This document shows, piece after piece, positions 34,101 through 46,100 of a stretch of 64,000 bases of DNA. Origin of the DNA: Ciona intestinalis (lineage: Eukaryota; Chordata; Ascidiacea; Phlebobranchia; Cionidae); NCBI RefSeq assembly GCF_000224145.3, contig NW_004190447.1, positions 1 through 64,000 on the forward strand, in the 5' to 3' direction. How positions within the stretch are numbered: position 1 is the stretch's first letter; each line of letters starts with the position of its first letter. The translations under genes and the position numbers were made by a program. Below the pieces are notes generated by a model. It did not search any database and had not been told where the DNA came from. It worked only from the letters and a program-made list of their open reading frames with translations.

Positions 34101-37100
34101 GTGGGTGATTGTTTTTTTTGTGTATTTATTTTTTATGTGGGGCTGATAGTTTGACAATCTATTATTTACCACTGGGTTGGAGCAATTGCCGTTAAATGTC
34201 TTGCCCAAGGACACATACGCAAACAATGGTAGCAACAACGAGCCTTGAACCCATTACTACTAGGTTTGAGGCAGGCGCTAACCAACTCTGCTATAGTGTG
34301 TGTTTAATGCGTCTTACAACCACTGCAGCATTATCCACTAAAAAACTTTTATGAAGCTTATAGAATGCTGTCTGATAACTTACAATATATATTGACCATG
34401 ATTTGAATTAAAATTGATCATGTATTTCATGCAGATAAAAATTGCCACTTACTTGATCTGTGTCAGATTTTGTAACAGCTGGAGGGTCAGGGTTCGTGGT
34501 CAGATACCACACCATGGGTTTTCTATTCAATGTTATCTTCTGCTTTAGTTGCTAATAATTAGAAATGCTTTGTAAGTTTGTGGGTCATGTTATTTTGGTT
34601 AAAATATTTTATTTTTAAACAAATTATAAATTAGTGGAAAATAAAAACAGTTAGCAACATATGATGTAATCAGTATTGCAAACAGAAATGTTTAAAACTT
34701 TTTAACATATGAATAAATTACACTCTTCATCTTGGCATAGCAGTGGAATGACATTTGTTATAACACAAGTGTTCTGTTTCATACACCACGTGTTTATTTA
34801 GAGAAGTCAATATAGATATGTAACTTTGAAAGTGAATGTTATTTCGGTGTTTTTATTGTTTGTATGCTGATATACTATAAATACAATTTCTGTTTGCACA
34901 CTTTTTGTTTCTATTAGGTTTAAATTAATACTAATTAAACATCAATGGTTCTTTGTCTGCTAGTTGTGGCTTATTTTCTTCCAATTAAATGTAAACATGT
35001 TTTTAACTGTAAGCGTGTTTTAACAACTGTTGTTTAGTCGCTATATCCTGTCTTTTCCTTTAAAACATTTCTAAATCTTTGCTACCGTAATTATAGACAA
35101 ATGAAGTTATTTACCGTATAACCATCTTCACCCATTCTTGTATCAGGCATTGGAGTTCCAGTAAGTGGGTTCTGTAATAAACATGTTGTAATCAATGTGT
35201 TTGTGAAAGTATGTGTGTAGTTACTTACCACAGCATGATAACAAGCCACGTCACGGTACCAGAAGATGGGAGGTTCATTTTCCTGTGGTTTAAAGAATGT
35301 ATGAACGCTTTATGCTCGCGTGGCCGGAAAACGACAGTTGTTACAACACCGGTGTTCTGTTTCATATACCTCGTGCCAGCTCACGAGTTACCAAGTATGT
35401 TACTTTGTGGGTAATTTTTTTTCGGATATTTTCATTTTTTTATGTATGACTGATTATTTGGAAACCCATTAGTGACCACTGGGTTGGAGCAATTGTCGCT
35501 AAGTGTTTTGCTCAAAGACACATACGCCCACAATGCTAACAGTGTCGAGCCTTAAACCGATTACTTCTGGGTTACAGGCAGGCGCGCTAACCACTATGCC
35601 ACAGCGCCGGTTTGGATTTGTTTGGACACCCAATTCAGTGGTCACTAATGGGTTGTCCAAATTATCAGCCATACATCCACAAAGTTACAAAACAAAACAA
35701 TCGTCCGCAAAGTAACATTTATGGTAACTTATAACAGCTGGCACAGGATGTATGAAACAGTACACTCATGTTATAACTTTACATATAATAAATTGTTTTC
35801 CATATATAATGTGTTATATATAGATGGTTATATAATTGATATGCAGGTTGAATAAATTATTAGGAAAAATAATAAAATAAATTACCTTGTCCACTTTTTC
35901 TTTCAAAGCTTTTGGATCAACTGTTTCAGAAGCCTGAATGAAATTAAATTAGAATTTAACTTCAAACATTTTTTTAGAACAATAAGTTAATTTAGATAAC
36001 AAAGCAATAATATTTATTTCAATCTGTGTTTGAAGTGTCTTGCAACCACTGCAACACCATCAAAAACTTAAAGCATTTATAAAGCTTATAAAATGCTGTC
36101 TGATAATATACAATATACAATGAACATCGTTCCAACTAGGGATGGGCCGAATCGAATCCGAATCCGAATATTCGGCGTTGTTCGACGCATTTTTAGGTAT
36201 TCGATCGAATCCGAATATGCGTGGTCGAATCCGAATACTTTCTATTACCCACGAAATACCACACACACACTACTAAATTCGTCAAAACAGTAATTTCGTG
36301 ATCGTCTGAATATAAAAAATCTTGATTTTACAACCAACAATTACGCGGGTTTCACATTAGAGTTTATAACGTAACTCAGTTCACACAAATTTCGTTCGAA
36401 TTTACTCTAAGAAAGTAACGAATCGCAGCGCCTACGAACTACTTAATGGCCTATGTTTCCGCGTATGATTTGGTAATTAAAAGCGAAAAATCGTAAAACT
36501 ATTTTTATTTTAATATTGCAAAATCTTCTGTAACAGTTATAAATAAATGTTCTTTAAATTTTGTTAACTTGAATTAACCAGTAGCAGTAGTTAATTCTAC
36601 ATCTCGTAACAGTGCAATTCACGAAACTCGTAGACTTGTGCGGTCTCTTTGATCGTGAACCACGTGTTCGTTTGATCGGAAACTACGTGTTTTGTGGATT
36701 TTTATAACNNNNNNNNNNNNNNNNNNNNNNNNNNNNNNNNNNNNNNNNNNNNNNNNNNACTTTGTACTTCTGGATCCTATAATGGTGTAGAAATCGAGTA
36801 AACCTTTGATGGCATGTGGCCAATAGCCGGTGCGTCGCCTTTTATATGCACTCGGCCGGCGTTGATTGACAGGTTTTTAATTAATTTCCCGGCTCGCAGA
36901 TAACGCTACGATAGAACGCTACCAATAGAAACGACGCTGGATATGCACCGGTTATACAATTTCATTTGTTTCACCGCAGTAAATTAGTTGAATGACGTCA
37001 TCGAATATTCGGATTCGATCGAATATTAGACCCTAGATATTCGGATTCGTCGAATCCGAATAGTTTTGATCTCAGCCCATCCCTAGTTCCAACTATAACA

Positions 37101-40100
37101 CAGGTGTTCTGTTTATACACCATGTGTTCATTTAGAAGAGTTAATATAGATATGTAACTTTGAGAGTGAATTTTATTTCGGGTTTATATTAATTTTATGG
37201 ATGAGTTTTTGAAATGCTGTCTGGTAATTTATAATATACAATGAAAATCATTTCAACTAAAATTGATCATGCATTTCACGCAGATAAAAATTGCCACTTA
37301 CTTGATCTGTGTCAGAGTCTTTAGCTGGAGGGTCAGGGTTCGTGGAAAGGTACCACACCATGGGTTTCTCATCCAATGTTATTGTCTGCTTTATTTGCTA
37401 ATAATTAAAAATACTTTGTAAGTTTGTGGGTCAATGTTATTGTGTTAAAATATTTTATTTTTTCAGCAAATCATGAAATAGTGGAAAAAAACAGTTATCG
37501 ACACGTGATGTAATATATCAGTATTGCAAAAAAAATCTTTGGATCTTATTAAATATATTGGTTACTCAACATATTAATAAATTACACTATTTATCTTCGC
37601 ATAACAGAGGAAGGACATTCGTTATAACACAGGTGTTCTGTTTCATACAGCCTAATTAGAGGAGTTTCCACATAGGTAACTATAATTGCTATTTTGGTCA
37701 TTTCTTTATTTGTACGACTGATATATTAAAAATAGATTTACCTCATAACCATCTTCACCCATTCTTGTATCAGGCATTGGAGTTCCAGTAAGTGGGTTCT
37801 GTAATAAAACATGTTGTGTTCAATGTGTTTGTGAAAGTATGTGTGTAGTTACTTACCACTGCGTCATAACAAGCCACGTCACGGTACCAGTAAACAGTAG
37901 GCTCATATTCCTGTGGTTTAAATAAGTTGAGTTAGTTTAAATGTAACTTGTTTTATCCTTGCATGGCCGGAAAACGACAGTCATTATAACACGGGCATAC
38001 AGATCGAGCCAGCGTATGAGTTACCATGTTTTTGCTTTGTGAGTGCTTACTTTTTTTGATTTTTTTTTGTATTGCTAATAATTTGGACAACCCATTAGTG
38101 ACCACTGGGTTGGAGCAATTGTCGTTAAGTGTCTTGCCCAAGGACACATATGCCAACAATGGTAGCAGCGACAAGTAGTCACTAATGGGTTGTCGAAATT
38201 ATCAGCCATGCATCCACAAAGGTACATAAAAAAACAATCATCCCAAAGTAAAATTTGTGAAAAAATATTAAAATAAATTACCGCGTCCAGTTTTGCTTTC
38301 AATGCCTTTGGATCAACTGTTTCAGGAAACTGAATAAAAGTAAATTAGAAAGTTAACTTTAAGAATATGCTGCTTATAATGTAGAACATCATGTAGAAAA
38401 ATATCATTCAGTTAGATAAAGTAAAATATTTTTAGGTATTTACCTCTAAATCAGAGTCAGAATCTGAATCATTATCCTCTTTTGACTGTAAAAAACAAAG
38501 CAGGGTAGAAAATAGTAAACACAGGGTGAAAATGACATGAGATTAAAATATTAAACTTAAAGCAAGATATAAATTATGTTCAAAACTTACTGAATCTTTT
38601 CCAGAGTCTGAATGTTCCTAAGAAGTCACAAACATTGTTATTTCTGATACAAAATTCGGCAATAATTAAGTTTTGAGAAAATAGTTTTGAGAAAATAATA
38701 TAAGTTTTTGAGCAATAATTAAGTTTTGAGAAAATGTTAAATTTATTGAATTTTTTTATGCAATGTTGTACTGTTTTATAATTGAAACTTACTTTATCCT
38801 CACGTGGCCGGAAAACGACAGTCGTTATAACACGGGTGTTCTGTTTCATACACCTCATGCCAGCTTATGAGTTACCATGTATGTTACTTTGTGGGTGATT
38901 ATTTTTAATAACATGAAATAATTTTATTTGGCCCACCTCTGTTTCATCAACTTTAGGTGGGGTAAGTTTCCTTGGGTTGGGGTTGGATGATTTGTACCAC
39001 ACCTTACCACCCCCACCAAGTGGTACTTTCACCTTTTTCTCCTAGAATACATAGAAATAATATAAAATATGACATTTCCTTTTAAAAAAGTAGTTTTAAA
39101 AATAGAATTGTTTTTGCTTACTATTATATCACATTAAAATAAAAAATATATGAGATATTTATTTTACAACAATATCAAATGAATCTTACTTCATAACCAT
39201 CTTTATCAATTCGAATATCCGGCATTTTTTTTCCAGTATTTGGGTTCTGTAAAAAGTAAAAATAAAGGTAAAAATTACCAAAAACAGCAAAAAAAAAAAA
39301 AATAGTTAAACACTATTAAAAAACATAAAAAAAGTCTAAAAAAGTTTAAAGTTTTACCAAATATAGGTAAAAAGTTAAAAAAAATGGTTGTAACCACACT
39401 CACAATGTCTTCATAACATGGCAGCTTTCCACACCACGAGGATGGGACATCGGATTCAGGAACCTGTTGTTCAATATTTGTGATATTTACGCTAAAGGCT
39501 AAACTCGTATTTATTTTAATGTAATGTTAAAAACATTCAACACTAAACCGCTGGATTGCAACTAAACTAATCTTTATTTTAACATAGACATTTGAATTGT
39601 GTATGGCTGATAACTTGGCTGATATCCACCCATTAGTAACTATGGCTGATAACTAACCCATTAGGAACATCTGTGTTGGAGCAATTGCCGTTAGGTGTCT
39701 TGCCCAAGGAGACATACGCCCACAATGGTAGCAGCGACGAGCCTTGAACCCATTACCTCTGGGTTAGAGGCAAGCGCGCTAACCATTTTGCTATGGCGCC
39801 GAATTTAAACACATTGCATAATTGAGTTTGTAGCATAAAATAAAAGTATATTAAAGAATATATGAAATATATGACAGATATAAAATATTTTACCCATTCC
39901 ACTGTAAGACCATCTTCTCTTACATAACTGCTTCTGCCTTTAAACTAAAACATAAAATAATATATAATGTAAATCGCATGTACATAAATAATAATCTAAC
40001 TATCAACATGTATCATTAAAAAATACATCAAAAATACAACATTATATAATTTCAAATTATAAAAAAAATTAAAATTAGAAAAAATTGCGAAGTGATAATG

Positions 40101-43100
40101 AGAAAAAAAATCAAAGTATGTATATGTTCTGTACAGACAAGATTTACATAATTTAATTCTTAGCATTATTCACACATATCTCACCTTCTTGCGCGCTTCA
40201 CGGAGGCGGGGGTTGAGAGATATTTTTGTATCGTCACCAGAAGTTTCTTCCTGAACATATTCAACAAATATATGAAATATTATGAAAGAAAGAATGAATT
40301 AATGTAACTTGCTTTATCCTCGTGTGACAGGAAAACAAGAGTCAGTATAACACGGGTGATCTGTTTTTTACACCTCATGCTTGCTTACGAGTTACCATGT
40401 ATGTTACTTTGTGGGTAATTATTTTTTGGGAGTTTTTCATTTTGTATTGCTGATAATTTGAACAAACCATTAGTGACCACAACTTTGTCACATCACTGGA
40501 CATAATAAAGTTTTGTTCGCGTTCATATGATATGTCAAATACCTCTGCTTCAGTATGCATAATATCATCAACGTCAGAAGAATTTTTTGCTTTTTTATCT
40601 TTCTTGGATTTCTCCCCACCCTGCAATGCATTAAAACATAAAATTCATAAATGATGTTTCTAATTGTCCTGTTAACAATTTAATTAAAAGATCTTTAGTT
40701 TGTAAAAAATATTGATGAAAATGTATGTGTAGGTAAGTAACTATAATATAAAATAATTATACAACTAATGTTTGCACCTCTGAATCTGTATGCAAGATAT
40801 CATCAACATCAGATAAATCTTCTGCTTTTTTAATTTCCTTTTCTTTTCTATCACACTGCAATGTATTAAAACATAATATTATAAAAAAAATCATTTTTTT
40901 AAACCCAACAAGAAAACATATAAAATTTACTCAGTCAAAAAGAAAGTAGAATTAATTAATTTGCTAAACTAACTATATGCAACAATTACAAGGGCAAAGA
41001 AATTTTAAAGTTACATATTGAGTATACAACAGTGAACATTTCATCAAAAAAATAATAATTGTTAAATACCTCTGAATCTGTATGCAAGATATCATCAATG
41101 TCAGATGAATCTTTTGATTTTTCATCTTTTTTTGGTTTCTCCACATTCTATATTACATTAAAATAATAGTTTAGTTTCTATTTGTACAAATGATTAAAAA
41201 AAACTGAGTTAAAAGCTGATGTTACAAAAAAGTAATTAAAAAAAATTGAAAAAAGTTTATGGGTAGTAAAGTAACTTTTATCCGAAAATATAAAATCAAT
41301 GTTGGCACCTCTGAATCTGTGAATAAAATATCATCAATGTCCGATGAATCTTTTGGTTTTTCTGATTTCTTTGGTTTCTTAGTGACCTGTCAATGATTAG
41401 AATCATGTTGAAATGAAAACAAGTGTTAAATTGAAAACTACCTTGTATATGCCTAACAATGTTCAACAAAAAGTACAACATTTACCTTTTTAGTCACATC
41501 ACGTCTCTGTGATTTTTTCCCATCATTATCATAACCAGACTTCACCATTACCTAAATAAAATGAAACAAATATATGAAATGTTGTTGTTAACAACTTTTG
41601 TTTTTTTTCGCTTTTTTATTTTTCTTAGTAACCTTTATACATTCAAAACCATTAAAATTACTAAAAAAATGTAAACCTAAAATTTTACAAGCTCAAATCT
41701 CAAGTGTAATTACCAAATTGTGTTGTTATGAGATATAATTATTCCAAACTGTTATAATAACAATAATAAACTTTATTTGTCTTTTAGCAACAAAACAACA
41801 GTTGTTAAAAACTTTAGCAACAAAACAACAGTTGTTAAAACACGCTTACAGTTAAAAACATATTTACATTTAGCTGGAAGAAAATAAGCGTAGTTGCTAC
41901 ACCTAGCTGTCCTACAATAATCAACATAAAGTTATCTTCAATATAAACTGATTCAAACCTAACCAAGAATAAACATTTAATTTCCCACCTTAGTTTTTGG
42001 TGTTTCACACGTGGAACTCGCATCCCAAGAATTTTCATCATCTTCATCAGAGATTGGATCCTGCAACAATAAATATATCACTAACATATCGCTCATTGAA
42101 CTCACCATCAATCTCACCTTATCAGGCAACTTCGCATTTTTGATCTCTTCATCCTCGAAGACATCTTCCTCCTCCTTGATCTCAGGAGGGTCCTCTCCTC
42201 CATTTTCCAACCGACGGAGTTCTAATTCAAGTAATTCTTCGTCAGTCATTTTATTTAAACGCTCATTTTCTTCCTCTATTTTCCTTAACCTCTCCTGCCT
42301 CTCTTTCTCTTTTCTAACCTCCTCTGCCTGCCTAATCTCTTCCTGTTCCTGTTCTCTTTTAACCCTAGCCTCTTCTTCAATCCTATCTAATTCAACTTGT
42401 TCTGCCACTCTCTCTTTTTCCAATCTCTCTTCTTCTAATTTTCTAGCAATTTCTTCTTGCCTTTTTCTCTCTTCCTCTATTTCCTTCTGTTTTAAATTGA
42501 ATTCATATAGTTCCTGTTCACTTTCAGTTCTTCGTAATTCAACCAACTGCCTCTCTAGTTCTTCCTGCTTCTCTCTCTTTTTTCTGGCTTCTTCAGCCAA
42601 CCTAGCAACCTCTTTTTCCTTCTCTTCTTCTTTTCTTTTTTCCTCGGCTTGTCTCACTCTCTCCTGTTTTGCCTTCTCAATCTGCCGGGCAAGTTCTTCA
42701 AGCCGTTCTGCCTCTTTTCTATCTTCTTCTTTCAATCTCTCTATCTCTGCTTGTCGTTCTCTTTCCTTTCTTTTGATTTTTTCTTCTCTTTCTCTTACTT
42801 CTCGCTCCTCCTCTTCTTTTCTCTCTCTTTCTTTTCTTTTAATCTCTTCCTCTTTTTCTCTCACTACACGCTCCTCCTCTTCCTTTTTCTCTCTTTCCTC
42901 CCTTTCTTCTTTTTCTTTACGCTCCTCCTCCTCCCTTTTTACTCTCTCTTTTCTCTCTTTTTCTTCCTTTATTTCAATATCTCTTTGCTTTGCTCGCTCC
43001 AGCAATTTTTGTTCTTCAAATATCTTTTTCTTTTTTTTCAACATCTCCATCTCTCTCTTATGTTCCTCCAACCTTGCGGCTTCCTTCACCTCAGCAATCC

Positions 43101-46100
43101 TCTTCTTTTCCTCCTCAGATATAAAATCATCCTTCAGTATAAGAGAAGACCTCTGGTGTTGAGACATGCCTTTGGTCATCCACTCGTTTGGATTCTTTTT
43201 CTCAGCAATGACCTTTGACATTGACTGTTCCTTTTCTTGACCAAGTGGTTTAATAGGAATAGGTGAAACACTCGCTTTCATTTCTTCCAATATATGAATC
43301 GGTTTCTTTGCCCTCACCTCACAATCTAACTCAAACAAGCTTTTCTCTGCCCTGTCTACCCCTCTCTCAACTGACTGCATAGGAGGCTGTTAAAACACAA
43401 AAACCCTCAATCAAATATATCTTTCCTTAAACTTCCAACAACAGCCCCCTTTAACATAAAAATCTAATCTTCATAAACCTGTCTAATCTTATCCTTGCTA
43501 CAAACAAAAATTCTCAGCGCTGCCTATAAAAGTGTTTCATATTTTGCTATTTTCAAACTCCATTCTCATAAAGCCTTAACAACCTGACAGCCCTTCTACA
43601 CACAAGCTAACCTGTCTCGTTCTAATTCAGATTTTTTTGAAGTCACACAACACAAACATTATGTTACAAACCACTAGAAATAAACTACAAACATAAAAAC
43701 ATACCTTGCTGCCTTTTTTGGATGATAACCCCAGCTTTGGAAGCTGAAATTAAAGAAAATCAAGTTAACCAAAAAAAATGCCATGTAATATGCTCATATT
43801 AATTTTAGCTCAATCTCAAAAATAAATTACATAACAAAAATGACAGTATTTAACTTAATTTTTTATAAACGGATAAAAATAGAAGAGAAAACAAAGCTTT
43901 ACCTTCATACTTGGCAACTTGTTTTTGTTACTCGGTGAAATATCTGGCAACTGGAAATAAAAAACAATGTTAATATAAATTTTATCGTTGCATTGAAAAT
44001 AAATTCACACAAAAAAGTTTCTTACCATGGATGGGGCACGACCTTCTTTCTTGTTTTTCTTATTTTTCTTCTTGTTTTTCTGAAAATAATGCATAAGTTT
44101 TAAGTAACGGTGCAAAGATAAAATGAAATTTTGTCTTACCATTAAAGCTGGTGGTACGAGATTTTGGGGTGGCATAGAAGCTTGGTGCATTTGCGCCATC
44201 GGGTGCATTTGGCCACTTTCGTGCATTTCATCAATTGCTTGCATTTGGTTGATTATGTTTTGCTGATCTGCTGGGTGAAGTTGATCTAAGAGATGTATTT
44301 GGTCATCCGGGTGCATATTGGCCAATGCGTGCACTTGGTGCTCCGGGTGCAAGTTGGCTAATGCTTGTGGTTGAACATCGGGGTGCATGTTGGCCAAGGC
44401 GTGCACTTGGGCCTCGGGGTGTATACTGGCCAAAGCATACACTTGGTCTTCTGGGTGCATGGTGGCCAAAACGTGCACTTGGGCCTCTGGGTGCATATTG
44501 GGCAGAGCATGCACTTGGACCTCTGGGTGCATGTTGGCGAAGGTGTGCAACTGGGCCTCTGGGTGTATACTGGCCACAGCCACCACTTGTTCCTCTGGGT
44601 GCATGTTGGCCAAAGCGTGCACTTGGTCTTCTGGGTGCATATTGGCCAATTGGTGCAGGTGTTCCATGGGCAGCAGGTGCTGTTCTTGTGCTTGTTGGAT
44701 CTCCTGTAAGTTTGTCTTGTCATATGATGAATATCAACACAAATATTAAAAAAATACTCGGTTGGATTTTGTTAATATATCTTGCCAAACAGACAGGTTT
44801 ATACTGAATAAAATCTCCATGCTTACCCTCACATCTGGAGCAAATCCAACATGACTTGGAACCTTCTTTTGGCTCTAAGAAGGAAAATGACACATGATAT
44901 TTAAATTCCGTTTTTTAAATTCAATATTCAACACATTCAAGCATAAATTAAATAGTATTTAAAAAAAGAATATTCGTAAAGAAATATTTTACAAAAAAAG
45001 TGCAAAACATGATTAAGCATTCAAATTTACACTAAATGAAAAATGTATTTAAATTAATTTTCAATCAAGAATTTTTTTCTACACTGTTAGTATTCTACTT
45101 TGTGATACTGAGTGTGTCTTGGGCTTGTTTATCCTCAAAAAAATACTAAGTACTGTTTGAAACATAATTTTTAAAGTTATCTATTCAATCAAATTAACTT
45201 ACCCTCGGTGTAACAGGCATTAAAGAACCTGTTGCCATCATATCCAAAGTCTGAATAATATTTAAAAATTAAACTTTGATAAATATGTTAATGTTAGAAC
45301 AGATATTAATTCTAGTGACTCACTTTTGAATTTACACCAAAAGAATTGTGTTAAGATCTTTATGTACAAGTATAGTAGGGTGGGAGAAGATGGGACACCT
45401 TTAGCACATTATATCCAAATATCCTGACCGTGTTTTAAACAATTAACAACGGTCTATGGAAGTTTTGATGATACGGTTTTATAATTCTTTCAATGTTCTT
45501 TATTTATTACCAAATGGGACGAGAAAATGGAATGAAAAGGTGTCCCATCTTCCCCACCCTACCATATTAAATATTCTAGTTATTTATAATACCTGCATCG
45601 GTTGATTGGGTGATTGGTTCATGGGGTTCATGCCCTGCAATGATAAGGAAAATATGAAGAAATAGAAGAAGTACTGCTGTTTGTGTAAACTACATACATA
45701 ACATAACATACAATTTAAAATGTCCTTCAAAAATTAAAAATTTTCTAACTTAAAATATTTTTTTTTAATGATTTATAATCTTGCTTTAAAAGAAAAGTTA
45801 AATTATTTTCCTAACTGTAAATTTTTTATTTAGAATTTAAAATGCCTCTTAAAAAAAAATAATTTATGTTCATAACTTTAAATATTTCAACCACTGGTTC
45901 TACACATAATCATACAATGTTTTATTTAATTTATAATATTTGTCCTATGACCATTAGACTGTGTTGATGTACCCACCTCATGCTGCCTACGACGTGCTTC
46001 TCTATCTGATTTTGTCGACTGTAAAAACAAAAGACTAAAAAAGTGGAATACAAGAGAGAATGTATACTGTTCCATCACATTTAAAGAGGTTGCCTTTTTA

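Larger units (their letters stand above)
34453..40250 (-). other. Large gene block 6: four-exon cassette present three times (exons 55-69)
   Basis: Exon 55 is 40185-40250. Cassette A (diverged): 39894-39944, 39404-39463, 39190-39246, 38937-39041. Linkers: 38591-38617, 38444-38485. Cassette B: 38282-38329, 37857-37910, 37742-37798, 37302-37397 (48, 54, 57, 96 bases). Cassette C: 35886-35933, 35229-35282, 35115-35171, 34453-34551 (48, 54, 57, 99). Each cassette encodes, in order, an ETVDPKALK-type exon (B, C), a WYRDVACYDAV-type exon, NPLTGTPMPDTRMGEDGY, and MVWYLTTNPDPP. In cassette A the equivalents include CGKLPCYEDI, NPNTGKKMPDIR and KVWYKSSNPNP. Aromatic, Cys and NP/DP positions are the conserved ones, which suggests a small folded repeat. 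I know of no domain with this pattern. Confidence 0.85.

Noticed and set aside
36060..36293. Short frames within the left end of the hAT-like element
   Set aside because: Generated by the ATTCGGATTCG subterminal repeats; not coding.
42011..43162. 383-residue plus-strand open frame, Ser/Phe-rich
   Set aside because: Exact antisense shadow of the E/K/R-rich exon 48; composition follows from complementing GAG/AAG codons, and the minus reading fits splice sites and flanking exons.
44325..44807. Plus-strand Gly/Cys/Trp repeat frames opposite exon 44
   Set aside because: Repeat-generated shadows in all frames; only the minus HPE frame joins to splice sites in phase with its neighbours.
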